Under the pieces are notes generated by a model, which was given only the letters and a program-made list of their open reading frames with translations, made no database searches and was not told the origin of the DNA. A DNA stretch of 64,000 nucleotides, from assembly GCF_004023665.1 (NCBI RefSeq), contig NZ_SAUF01000002.1:248001-312000 (forward strand), given 5' to 3'. Origin of the DNA: Afifella aestuarii (GTDB lineage Bacteria > Pseudomonadota > Alphaproteobacteria > Rhizobiales > Afifellaceae). Shown here one piece after another: positions 26,241-35,338 of the stretch (positions are counted from its first letter, which is position 1; each line of letters begins with the position of its first letter). The translations under genes were made by a program, and so were the position numbers.

Positions 26241-29200
26241 TTATTCTGCCGCCACGGATGCGGGCTTGCATTGCGCCATCAAGGCGCGCAGTGCCGCGGG
26301 CTTCAGAGGCTTGTTGAGGATCCTGACGCCGGCCTTCATCGCGGCCTGCCGCACTTCTTCAGAACGGTCTGCGGTGATCAGGATCGCCGGCACGGTCCGG
26401 CTCAGTTTCCAGCGCATGTCCGTGACGACGCTGAGCCCGTCGCTCTCGTCGAGATGATAGTCGATGAGGATAAGGTCGGGCAGTGTGCGCTCTTGGTGCA
26501 ACATCGCCATGCCCTCCCGCATATTGCTAGCCGTCAGCGGGGTCGAGCCCCAGCCGGCGAGGAGCGCCGCCATGCCGGAGAGGATCTTTTCGTCATTGTC
26601 GATGCAAAGCACGGTAAGACCTGAAACCGAGCCAGGCGGCGGTGCGGGAGGAGCGCCTTCGCTTGTTTCCTTCGGCACGGCGATTGCCAGCGGCACCGTG
26701 ACGGAAAAATGCGTTCCCTTTCCAACAGCGGATTGCAGGCGCACCTCGGCTCCCAAAACCCGTGCGAGCCGCTGCACGATCGAAAGCCCGAGACCGAGAC
26801 CGTGAGCCACCTTGGCGCCGGCATCGAGACGCCGAAATTCCTGATAGATCACTTCCTGATCGGACAAGGGAATACCGATGCCCGTATCGAGGATCTCGAC
26901 GGAGACCATGGCGTTCTTGCGCCGGCAGCCGACGACCACCCGGCCGGAGGCGCAGTATTTGATCGCGTTGGAGACGAGGTTGCGCAGGAGGCGTCCAAGC
27001 AGCGACGGATCGCTCGTCACTGACAAGGATGTCGGCAAAATCCGGAACTCAAGGCCTTTCTCTCGCGCCATGGGCTCGAACTCGACACGGATCTGATCGA
27101 ACAATTTGCGCAGGTTGAAGGGTCTGAGCTCTGGCGTGATCGCGCCGGTGTCGAGACGCGAAAGATCGAGGACTGCTCGGAAAATCTCCTCCACGGAATC
27201 GAGCGAGGCTTCTAGGTCGCGCACAAGAGGGGCGGCCGGAAGATCTTTCGTGCGGTCTGAAAGCGCGGTCGCATAAAGCCGCGCCGCATTGAGCGGCTGC
27301 AGAATGTCGTGGCCGGCTGCTGCAATGAAGCGTGTTTTGGAGATGTTGGCTTCCTGCGCGGCCGCACTCGCTTTCTTCAGGGCCTCGTTGATGCGGGTGA
27401 GCTCGGCGGTGCGTTCTTCCACCCGCCGCTCGAGATTGGATTTCGCCATTTCGAGCGCCCGCTTGCTCTCCACCTCTTCGGTCACATCGGAGAAGGTGAG
27501 CGCAATGCCGCCATCGGACATGCGGCGGGTTTCGATGCGGATGACGCTATCGGTGGCTGGGTGGCGTGATACGAAGGGTTGAAGCCGTGAGACGAGCGCA
27601 TGCATGCGCTGATCGGCGAGCCGGTCCGGATCTCCTTCGCCGAGGAAGCCGATTCTTGCGGTATGGCGCAGAACATCGCGGAGCGAGACGCCGACCTGAC
27701 CGAACTCGATCGGCAGATGCATGATCTGACGGAAAGGACGATTCCAGGCGATGAGCGCCAGATCCCGGTCGAAGACGGCGATGCCCTGACGCATATGGTC
27801 GAGCACGCTTTGCAGGAGGTCGCGATTGTAATGGAGCGCTTCCGTGGCGTCGTCGAGGAGCTGGTGGGCTTCGCGCGTCGAAGGATCGCTGCGCTTCAGA
27901 AGCAGCGACATGACGAGGCGGGAGGAGGCCGCGCCGATGGCGGATCCGAGAAGCTGCTCGGCAAAGCGAACCGCCTGGTGGTCGACCGGCTCGCTGAGAT
28001 CGGTCGAGCGACCCGTCGCCTGTTCCATATTGGCGAATGAACGCGATGTGCGCTCCTGGCCGAGATATCTCGCGACCGTCTCCTTCATGTCGCCGTAGGT
28101 GACATGCGTGCGCAATGGCTTGAGTGCCGGTGTCGGCCCCATCTCGGAGGGGACGAAGATCTTCGCCTGCAGGCGCTCGATCGCTTCCGGCGCACGGGCG
28201 AGCGATACGAGGATCATCAAGGCGCAATTGACGCTGATGCTCCAGAAGACGCCGTGCGAGAGGGGATCGAGGTGGAGACCGAACATCGCCTGCGGTCGGA
28301 GCCATGCAATGCCGAAGGGGCCTGGATTGAGAAATCCCTCACCGATGAGTCCCGCTTTGACGAAAGTTGGCAGGAGCAGCGTATAGGTCCAGATGGCGAG
28401 CCCCGACGTCATGCCGGCAATAGCGCCACGGGCCGTGATCCGACGTGACAGAAGTCCGCCGAAGAAGGCGGGCGCGAGCTGTGCCACGGCTGCGAAAGCG
28501 AGGAGGCCGATCGAGGCAAGCGCTGCCGTGCCGGCCGCGCGGTAATATGCGTAGCTGCACAACAAGATGACGGTGATGGCGATGCGGCGCACGCTCAGGA
28601 TGAAGCGGGACATGTCATCACGCTGGCGCGTCTGCTGCCGCTTCAGATAGGCGGGAAGCACGATCTCGTTGGAGACCATGATGGCAAGCGCCACGCAGCC
28701 GACGATGACCATGGCGGTTGCGGCGGAAAGACCGCCGAGAAAGACGATCAGCGCGACGATCGGGAAATCCGCCCGATGCGGCAATTCCAGGACGAAAAGA
28801 TCGGCATCGACGGACGAGCCGAAAGCGATCAAACCCGCGATCGCGATCGGGACGACGAAGATGTTGATGGCGACGAGATACGCCGGAAACAGCCAGCGTG
28901 CTCGCTCAAGCTCGGCGAGGGAATTGTTTTCCACGACGGTGATGTGGAATTGCCGCGGCAGCAGGATTGCCGCGGTGAAGGCGATCGCCGTCATCGCCAC
29001 CCATTCGCCGCCGACGAGGCCGTTCGTGACCATTGTCTGGACCTCGCGGCTTTCGACTGCGAGCGCGTAAAGCTCAGATGGTCCTCCGAACAGAAAGAAG
29101 ACGACGAAGATGCCGGCAATCAGGAATGCGATGAGCTTGACCACCGCCTCCCACGCAACGGCCAGCATCATTCCGTGCTGGTGCTCCGTCGCGTCAGCGT

Positions 29201-29744
29201 GGCGCGTGCCGAAAAGGATGGCGAAGATTGCCAGCACCACGGCGATGATAAAGGCTGTGTCGCCCAGAAGGGGGAGCGCCTCGGCCGCATCGGCGCCGAG
29301 CTCCGGGACCATTGTCGAGATCGACGACGAGATCGCCTTTAACTGCAGTGCCACGTAGGGAATGACCCCGATGACGGAAATGAGTGTGGCGACGACGGCG
29401 ACCGCCTGGCTCTTGCCGTAGCGGGCCCCCAAAAAGTCGGCGACGGAAGTGATGCGCTCTTCCTTCGACAGAGCCACGATCCGTCTCAGGATCGGAAAGC
29501 CGAAGGTGAACATCAGGATCGGGCCGATATAGATCGGCAGAAAGCCGAGGCCCGAATGCGAGGCGAGGCCGACCGAACCGAAGAACGTCCATGACGTGCA
29601 ATAGACGGAAAGGGCGAGCGCGAAGAGGTTCGGACGCGCGCTCGCTCCGGTCCGCTGCACGCGCCGATCCCCGTAGGCGGCGATGGCGAAAAGCGTCCCG
29701 ATATAAAGAATTGCGGCCAGGACGGCGATGAGACCGTTGTTCAT
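26241..29744 (-). CDS. hybrid sensor kinase with N-terminal sodium:solute symporter domain (CrbS/MxtR-like)
   Basis: 1167 residues. Residues 1 to about 520 form a full SSS transporter domain (about 13 helices). A PAS domain follows at about 650-770 (LDHMRQGIAVFDRDLALIAW), then a coiled coil and HisKA with the phospho-accepting His at 812 (AAGHDILQPLNAARLY). After that come HATPase_c motifs (SNAIKYC, DTGIGIPL, GLGLGLSIVQRLA) and a C-terminal receiver with Asp at 1095 (LILIDYHLDESDG). Transporter-kinase fusions of this type (CrbS, CbrA, MxtR) sense or import a carboxylate or amino acid. The ATG follows GGAAGGAAA. The adjacent LuxR regulator and SSS symporter make an acetate-type sensing module likely. 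Confidence 0.9.
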   Translation of the reverse strand: MNNGLIAVLAAILYIGTLFAIAAYGDRRVQRTGASARPNLFALALSVYCTSWTFFGSVGLASHSGLGFLPIYIGPILMFTFGFPILRRIVALSKEERITSVADFLGARYGKSQAVAVVATLISVIGVIPYVALQLKAISSSISTMVPELGADAAEALPLLGDTAFIIAVVLAIFAILFGTRHADATEHQHGMMLAVAWEAVVKLIAFLIAGIFVVFFLFGGPSELYALAVESREVQTMVTNGLVGGEWVAMTAIAFTAAILLPRQFHITVVENNSLAELERARWLFPAYLVAINIFVVPIAIAGLIAFGSSVDADLFVLELPHRADFPIVALIVFLGGLSAATAMVIVGCVALAIMVSNEIVLPAYLKRQQTRQRDDMSRFILSVRRIAITVILLCSYAYYRAAGTAALASIGLLAFAAVAQLAPAFFGGLLSRRITARGAIAGMTSGLAIWTYTLLLPTFVKAGLIGEGFLNPGPFGIAWLRPQAMFGLHLDPLSHGVFWSISVNCALMILVSLARAPEAIERLQAKIFVPSEMGPTPALKPLRTHVTYGDMKETVARYLGQERTSRSFANMEQATGRSTDLSEPVDHQAVRFAEQLLGSAIGAASSRLVMSLLLKRSDPSTREAHQLLDDATEALHYNRDLLQSVLDHMRQGIAVFDRDLALIAWNRPFRQIMHLPIEFGQVGVSLRDVLRHTARIGFLGEGDPDRLADQRMHALVSRLQPFVSRHPATDSVIRIETRRMSDGGIALTFSDVTEEVESKRALEMAKSNLERRVEERTAELTRINEALKKASAAAQEANISKTRFIAAAGHDILQPLNAARLYATALSDRTKDLPAAPLVRDLEASLDSVEEIFRAVLDLSRLDTGAITPELRPFNLRKLFDQIRVEFEPMAREKGLEFRILPTSLSVTSDPSLLGRLLRNLVSNAIKYCASGRVVVGCRRKNAMVSVEILDTGIGIPLSDQEVIYQEFRRLDAGAKVAHGLGLGLSIVQRLARVLGAEVRLQSAVGKGTHFSVTVPLAIAVPKETSEGAPPAPPPGSVSGLTVLCIDNDEKILSGMAALLAGWGSTPLTASNMREGMAMLHQERTLPDLILIDYHLDESDGLSVVTDMRWKLSRTVPAILITADRSEEVRQAAMKAGVRILNKPLKPAALRALMAQCKPASVAAE

Positions 29745-29950
29745 TTTCCTTCCCGCGGGACGACGGATCTTGGTTGTGTCATCTGCACATGATCATAGGC
29801 GTGGAGGCGAGTGCACGACAGGGGGCAAAGAACGCGGTCCGAACGCGGGCGATGCCGGCTTTTTGGGGGCGGGAGCTCTGCAAGATTCTGTCGCGGCTCC
29901 TGCTCACAAGATGAGTTGACGCCGATTTGGGCCGGGTGCACCCATAGTAT

Positions 29951-31294
29951 ATGAACGAGCAACCGACCTACTTCTCCCGCAATCGGCCAATCAGCCTCGA
30001 GCACCATTGGCTTCCCTTCACCCCTAACCGCGATTTCCGGACCGATCCGCGTCTGATCGCGCGCGCCGAGGGCATGTATTACTACACGCCCGATGACCGC
30101 CCCGTCCTCGACATGAGCGGCGCCCTGTGGTGTTCGCATCTCGGCCACGGACGCAAGGAAATCGGCCAGGCCATTGCCGAGCAATTCCCGGTCCTCGATT
30201 ACGCGCCGAGTTTCGGATTCGGCCACACGATCTCCTTCGAACTCGCCGACCGCCTCTCCGCGATCCTGCCGGATGGTCTCGGCCATATCCTCTTCACCAA
30301 TTCCGGCTCTGAATCCTGCGATACGGCGATCAAGGTCGCTTATGCTTATCACCATGCGCGCGGACAGAGCGGCCGCAAGAAGATCATCGGCCGCCAGAAA
30401 GGCTATCATGGTGTGGGCTTCGGCGGTCTTTCCGCCGGCGGCATCACCGCCAACCGCACGGCCTTCGGTTCCTGGCTGCCGGCCGATCATCTGCGCCACA
30501 CGCATCTGCCGGAGAAAAACGCCTTCACCCGCGGCCTGCCCGAGCACGGCGTGGAGCTTGCCGAAGAGCTGGCCGAACTGATCGCTTTCCACGACGCTTC
30601 CACGGTCGCCGCCGTCGTCGTCGAGCCGGTGATCGGCGCTGGCGGTGTCTATCTGCCGCCGAAAGGGTATCTGAAGCGGCTGCGCGAGATCTGCGATCAG
30701 ACCGGCGTCCTTCTCATCCTCGACGAGGTCATCACAGGATTCGGCCGCCTCGGTTCGCCCTTCGCCTCGCAGGAATTCGACGTGAAGCCCGACATCACGA
30801 CGATGGCAAAAGGTCTGACGGCCGCCACGGTCCCGATGGGCGCGGTCGCTGTGGCAGACTTCGTCCATGACGAGATCATGGCGCGCGGCCCCGAAGGCGG
30901 TGTCGAGCTCCTGCATGGCTACACATATTCGGCGCATCCTCTGGCGTGCGCGGCCTCGATTGCATGCCTCGATGTTTATGAGCGCGAAAATCTTCTGACC
31001 CGCGCCTCGGGTCCGGTGGGCGATGCTCTGGGCGATGCGCTCTTCAACCTCCGCGACCTGCCGGAAGTCGTCGATATCCGCCATTACGGCTTCATCGGCG
31101 CGGTGGAGTTCCGTCCGGGTGAAAAACCCGGCAAGCGGGGCCAGGCGATCTTCAAGGCCTGCTGGAAGGAAGGCTTGATGGTCCGTGCCTTGGGCGACAT
31201 TATTGCTGTTTCGCCGCCGCTCGTGATCGAGCAAGATCATGTCGGCGAATTTGCTGAGAAATTCCGGCGGGCGGTGGAAACGACGCTCGCCTGA
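29951..31294 (+). CDS. omega-aminotransferase (beta-alanine:pyruvate transaminase-like)
   Basis: 447-residue class III PLP aminotransferase. The start HHWLPFTPNRDF and the motif LDMSGALWCSHLGHGRKEI closely follow omega-amino acid:pyruvate transaminases. The PLP aldimine Lys is at 287 (TTMAKGLTAA), preceded by LILDEVITGFGRLG with the cofactor Asp. The enzyme would move an amino group from beta-alanine or another omega-amine to pyruvate. The SDR gene starts 34 bp downstream, so the two may act on one substrate. The amine donor is not fixed by the sequence. Confidence 0.9.
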   Translation: MNEQPTYFSRNRPISLEHHWLPFTPNRDFRTDPRLIARAEGMYYYTPDDRPVLDMSGALWCSHLGHGRKEIGQAIAEQFPVLDYAPSFGFGHTISFELADRLSAILPDGLGHILFTNSGSESCDTAIKVAYAYHHARGQSGRKKIIGRQKGYHGVGFGGLSAGGITANRTAFGSWLPADHLRHTHLPEKNAFTRGLPEHGVELAEELAELIAFHDASTVAAVVVEPVIGAGGVYLPPKGYLKRLREICDQTGVLLILDEVITGFGRLGSPFASQEFDVKPDITTMAKGLTAATVPMGAVAVADFVHDEIMARGPEGGVELLHGYTYSAHPLACAASIACLDVYERENLLTRASGPVGDALGDALFNLRDLPEVVDIRHYGFIGAVEFRPGEKPGKRGQAIFKACWKEGLMVRALGDIIAVSPPLVIEQDHVGEFAEKFRRAVETTLA

Positions 31295-31328
31295 GGGGGC
31301 CATACGGCCCCCGGAAGGAGAGGCCGTG

Positions 31329-32234
31329 ATGGACGACAGGACGATCGACAAGCCGGGCGAGTGCCCCGCACACGCCGCGCCCACGGAGACACGTCCTCCG
31401 GAAGGCTGTCCGGCCCATGCTCACGATGCGCCCGCCGAACCCTCGGCGGACGCCCCGGCCGTATGCCCGGTGGATCATACCGCGCTTGCCGCCGATCAGG
31501 GCTTGCGCCCGATCGTGGCCGTCACGGGCGCAAGTCGTGGCATCGGCCACGCCATCGTGCGCAAGTTCTATGACGAGAACTGGGAGGTCTACACCCTCTC
31601 CCGCACGCCGTTCTCGCGCGTCTGTCCTTGGGCGGAAGGCTATGTCCGCCACATTGAGGTCGATCTCTCCGATCCGAAGTCGATCCAGTACGCGATCGAC
31701 CAGCTGCGCGAACGCGTCGGAGAGAAGGGGCTGACGGCGCTCGTCAACAATGCCGGCATCTCGCCCAAGAACACCGAAGGCGGCCGGCTTGGAGCCGCGG
31801 AGACGCCGCTCGAAATCTGGCGCGACGTCCATATGGTCAATTTCATCGCTCCGGCCGTCCTGGTGCAGGGGCTGCGCGAACCGTTGCGGCGTGCCAATGG
31901 CGCTGTCGTCAACATCACTTCGATCGCCGGCTTCCGCATCCATCCCTTCGCTGGCGCCGCTTATGCGACCTCGAAGGCCGCGCTTTCGGCGCTGACCCGT
32001 GAACTTGCCCATGAGCTCGCCGCCTCCGGTATCCGCGTCAATGCCGTCGCACCGGGCGAGATCATGACCTCGATCCTGTCTCCGGGCACCGACGAGGTGG
32101 TGGAGCGCGACGTGCCCATGCGCCGCATCGGCGATCCGAAGGAAGTGGCGGAAGTCGTGCATTTCCTCTGCTCGCAGGCCGCCTCCTACGTCATCGGGGC
32201 TGAGATCAACATCGACGGTGGCCAGCATCTCTAG
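31329..32234 (+). CDS. SDR-family oxidoreductase with CP-motif N-terminal extension
   Basis: 301 residues from an ATG after AAGGAGAGG. The Rossmann core starts at about residue 60: cofactor motif TGASRGIG at 66-73, NNAG, a catalytic Tyr at 212 and Lys at 216 (YATSK), and a final INIDGGQHL. It is a classical NAD(P)-dependent short-chain dehydrogenase. What is odd is the first 55 residues: three Cys-Pro motifs with nearby His (C12-P-A-H, C27-P-A-H-A-H, C46-P-V-D-H) in a Pro/Ala-rich, disordered-looking segment. CP dipeptides are used by some proteins to bind haem or metal, but no such activity is shown here. It follows the transaminase closely. Confidence 0.88.
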   Translation: MDDRTIDKPGECPAHAAPTETRPPEGCPAHAHDAPAEPSADAPAVCPVDHTALAADQGLRPIVAVTGASRGIGHAIVRKFYDENWEVYTLSRTPFSRVCPWAEGYVRHIEVDLSDPKSIQYAIDQLRERVGEKGLTALVNNAGISPKNTEGGRLGAAETPLEIWRDVHMVNFIAPAVLVQGLREPLRRANGAVVNITSIAGFRIHPFAGAAYATSKAALSALTRELAHELAASGIRVNAVAPGEIMTSILSPGTDEVVERDVPMRRIGDPKEVAEVVHFLCSQAASYVIGAEINIDGGQHL

Positions 32235-32241
32235 GCCCGCC

Positions 32242-34020
32242 ATGCTTGCCCCGTTCTCGACCCTGCGCGGCCTCGCCCGTGCAGGACTCGTCGCCTGTGT
32301 CTGTCTGACCGTGCCATCTGCCGCCGGGGCGCAAGACGTATCGGATCGCATTCAGCCGGAGCTTGCGACGCCGGTGGCGGAACCCGCGACCGCTCCTGTT
32401 CAAGCGGCCGACTGGATGGTGGCGGCAGCCAACCCGCTCGCGGCAGAAGCCGGCGCTGAGATCCTAAAAAGGGGCGGCAGTGCCATCGACGCGATGGTGG
32501 CGGTGCAGCTCGTTCTTGGCCTCGTCGAGCCGCAATCTTCCGGTCTCGGCGGCGGTGCCTTCCTGCTTTACTGGGATGCCGCTGCGAAGAAGCTTGTCAC
32601 CCTCGACGGCCGCGAAACGGCGCCCTCCGCCGCGACGCCGGAACTCTTCCTGGACGACAAAGGCGAGCCGCTTGAATTCTTCGATGCGGTTATCGGCGGG
32701 CGTTCCGTCGGCGTACCCGGCACACCCAGGCTGCTGGAAGAGGCGCATAAACGTTGGGGCAAGCTTTCGTGGCCGGACCTGTTTCAACCCGCGATCCGGC
32801 ATGCCGAAGACGGCTTTCCCGTTTCACCGCGCCTTGCCGGCCTCGTTGCTGAAGAAACCGACAGCCTTGCCCGTCAGGAGACTGCGAAAGCCTATTTCCT
32901 CGACGATCTCAAGGCGGCCCTCTCCGGCGACGGCCGTCTCAAGAACGAGGCTTATGCCGCAACGCTCAGACTTCTCGCAGAGAAGGGGGCCGACGCCTTC
33001 TATGAGGGTCCTGTGGCGGAAGACATTGTCGCCGCCATCCATCGCTTCGACGCCAATCCCGGTGTCATGCGGCTGCAGGATCTCAAGAATTACGAGGTGA
33101 AAGCGCGTGATCCGGTCTGCGTTGCCTATCGCGTTTACGATGTTTGCGGCATGGGCCCGCCGTCTTCCGGCGGTGTCACGGTCGGCCAGATCCTGGGCCT
33201 GCTGGCACCGTACGATCTGGCCGCCCTCGGGCCGGAAAGCGTCGCCGCCTGGCGCCTGATCGGCGATGCCTCTCGTCTCGCTTTCGCCGATCGCGGCCGC
33301 TATCTCGCCGATACGGATTTCGTGCCTGCGCCGATCAAGGGCCTCCTCGATCCGGCCTATCTGAAAGAGCGGGCAAAGCTCCTCGAAGGTGAGCGTCTCG
33401 AGACGGCCGAACCCGGCGAGCCGCAATGGGATCACGCCTTCAATTTCGCCGACGATCAGGCGATCGAGTTTCCGTCCACAAGCCATTTCGTCATCGTCGA
33501 CAGCGACGGCAATGTCGTCTCCATGACGACGACGATCGAGAATGGCTTCGGCTCGCGCCTCATGGTGCGCGGCTTTCTCCTGAACAACGAACTCACGGAT
33601 TTTTCCTTCAAAAGCCAGGAGGACGGGCGTCCGGTGGCAAACCGGGTGGAGCCGGGAAAGCGGCCGCGGTCTTCCATGGCGCCTACCATCGTCTTCCGCG
33701 ACGGCGCGCCGGTATTGGCGATCGGCTCGCCGGGCGGTAGCCGTATCATCGGCTATGTCGCCGAAGCTCTGATCGGCATTCTCGACTGGGGTTTGGACGT
33801 TCAGGAGGCCACCGCCCTGCCGCATGTCGTCAATCGCTTCGGCACATTCGATCTGGAGGCGGGCACGTCCGCGGAGGATCTGCGGGAGGGACTTGAAGCT
33901 CTCGGCTACGAGGTCGAGACGCGCGACCTCAATTCCGGTCTCCATGCGATCGCCATTGGCGAAGACGGGCTCTCCGGCGGTGCCGATCCGCGCCGCGAAG
34001 GGATTGCGATCGGGCAGTGA
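32242..34020 (+). CDS. ggt: gamma-glutamyltransferase
   Basis: 592 residues with a signal peptide (cleavage after Ala-Gly-Ala near residue 32), so periplasmic. The proenzyme is cut before the nucleophilic Thr at 413 (FPSTSHFVIVD), giving large and small subunits. The family signatures are GGSAIDAMVAVQLVLGLVEP, PQSSGLGGGAFLLY and SMTTTIENGFGS. It hydrolyses gamma-glutamyl bonds of glutathione or transfers the gamma-glutamyl group. The ATG at 32242 lies 7 bp after the SDR stop; a frame further upstream overlaps that gene. Confidence 0.93.
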   Translation: MLAPFSTLRGLARAGLVACVCLTVPSAAGAQDVSDRIQPELATPVAEPATAPVQAADWMVAAANPLAAEAGAEILKRGGSAIDAMVAVQLVLGLVEPQSSGLGGGAFLLYWDAAAKKLVTLDGRETAPSAATPELFLDDKGEPLEFFDAVIGGRSVGVPGTPRLLEEAHKRWGKLSWPDLFQPAIRHAEDGFPVSPRLAGLVAEETDSLARQETAKAYFLDDLKAALSGDGRLKNEAYAATLRLLAEKGADAFYEGPVAEDIVAAIHRFDANPGVMRLQDLKNYEVKARDPVCVAYRVYDVCGMGPPSSGGVTVGQILGLLAPYDLAALGPESVAAWRLIGDASRLAFADRGRYLADTDFVPAPIKGLLDPAYLKERAKLLEGERLETAEPGEPQWDHAFNFADDQAIEFPSTSHFVIVDSDGNVVSMTTTIENGFGSRLMVRGFLLNNELTDFSFKSQEDGRPVANRVEPGKRPRSSMAPTIVFRDGAPVLAIGSPGGSRIIGYVAEALIGILDWGLDVQEATALPHVVNRFGTFDLEAGTSAEDLREGLEALGYEVETRDLNSGLHAIAIGEDGLSGGADPRREGIAIGQ

Positions 34021-34126
34021 GCCTGGCTCACCGTTTTTTGCATTGCCCGTTACGTTCCGGCCGCGCTCTCAAGGTGCAGCTCAGCCCTACCCGCAGGCGA
34101 TGACACGGGAGAAAGATGGAACGCCC

Positions 34127-35338
34127 ATGTTGAGAATTCTTGCCGCCGCCTTTGCGTTGCTCTTTGCCGCGACGGCCCACGCCGAGACCCCCGCCCCGGA
34201 GAACTGGGACGCGGTCGTTGCCGAGGCGAAGGGCGAAACCGTCTATTTCCATGCCTGGGGCGGCGAGGCCCGCATCAATTCTTACATCGCCTGGGCGGCC
34301 GGCGAGGTTAAAGAGCGCTTCGGCGTGACGCTGAAGCAAGTGAAGGTTGCCGACACAGCGAACGTCGTTTCCAAGATCGTTGCGGAGAAGGCGGCCGGGC
34401 GCGACGAGAATGGCGCCGTCGATCTCGTCTGGATCAATGGTGAGAACTTTGTCTCTCTGAAAGAGGCAGGTCTCCTTCTCGGCCGCCCCTGGGCGACGAA
34501 GCTGCCGAACTACCGCTTCGTGGATGAGGAGGGAAAGCCCACGGTCAAGACCGATTTCACCGTGCCGACCGACGGGCTCGAAGCGCCATGGGGCATGGCG
34601 AAGCTTGTCTTCTTCTACGATACGGCGCGCTTGGAAAATCCGCCGAAATCCATGCCGGCTCTCCTGGAATGGGCGAGGGCCAATCCCGGTCGCTTCACCT
34701 ATCCGCAGCCGCCCGACTTTCTCGGTTCCACTTTTCTGAAACAGGCGCTCTACGAACTCGCTCCCGATCCGCAAGTTCTGATGCAGCCGGCCGATGACGA
34801 GACCTTCGCCCGTCAGACAAAGCCGCTCTTCACATTCCTCGACGATCTCCATCCGCTTCTGTGGCGGCAGGGACGCGCTTTCCCGCAGAACTACGGGACG
34901 TTGCGCCGACTTCTGGCCGACAACGAGGTCGACATCACCTTTGCCTTCAATCCGGCAGATGCCTCGAGCGCCATTGCGGCCCACGAATTGCCGGATACGG
35001 TGAGAAGCTATGTGCCGGAGGCGGGATCGATCGCCAATTCGCATTTCCTGGCGATCCCGTTCAATGCCAATGCCAAGGCGGGCGCCATGGTTGTTGCGAA
35101 TTTCCTCATGTCGCCGGAGGCGCAGGCCCGCAAGCAGGACCCGAATGTCTGGGGCGATCCGACGGTGCTCGATGTCGCTGGCCTGCCGAAGGCGGATCGC
35201 GCTCGCTTCGACGCGCTCGACCTTGGCGTTGCGACCTTGCCTCCGGAGGAACTGGGCAAGGCCCTGCCCGAACCGCATGCAAGCTGGATGGAGCGGCTGG
35301 AGACAGAATGGGCGCGGCGCTACGGAGCTGGCCAATAA
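34127..35338 (+). CDS. ABC transporter substrate-binding protein, YnjB family
   Basis: 403 residues with a signal peptide ending at Ala-His-Ala (about 20). The periplasmic binding fold follows, with the YnjB-type start WDAVVAEAKGETVYFHAWGG and DLVWINGENF in the first lobe. The protein belongs with the permease and ATPase next to it (ynjBCD-type). The YnjBCD family has been linked to thiamine- or solute-type uptake only by similarity; the true ligand is unknown. The permease gene begins 31 nt before its stop. Confidence 0.87.
   Translation: MLRILAAAFALLFAATAHAETPAPENWDAVVAEAKGETVYFHAWGGEARINSYIAWAAGEVKERFGVTLKQVKVADTANVVSKIVAEKAAGRDENGAVDLVWINGENFVSLKEAGLLLGRPWATKLPNYRFVDEEGKPTVKTDFTVPTDGLEAPWGMAKLVFFYDTARLENPPKSMPALLEWARANPGRFTYPQPPDFLGSTFLKQALYELAPDPQVLMQPADDETFARQTKPLFTFLDDLHPLLWRQGRAFPQNYGTLRRLLADNEVDITFAFNPADASSAIAAHELPDTVRSYVPEAGSIANSHFLAIPFNANAKAGAMVVANFLMSPEAQARKQDPNVWGDPTVLDVAGLPKADRARFDALDLGVATLPPEELGKALPEPHASWMERLETEWARRYGAGQ

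Noticed and set aside
29741-31384. 547-codon minus-strand frame opposite the aminotransferase
   Set aside because: The plus strand encodes a clear PLP enzyme with its active-site Lys; the antisense frame is an artefact of GC bias.
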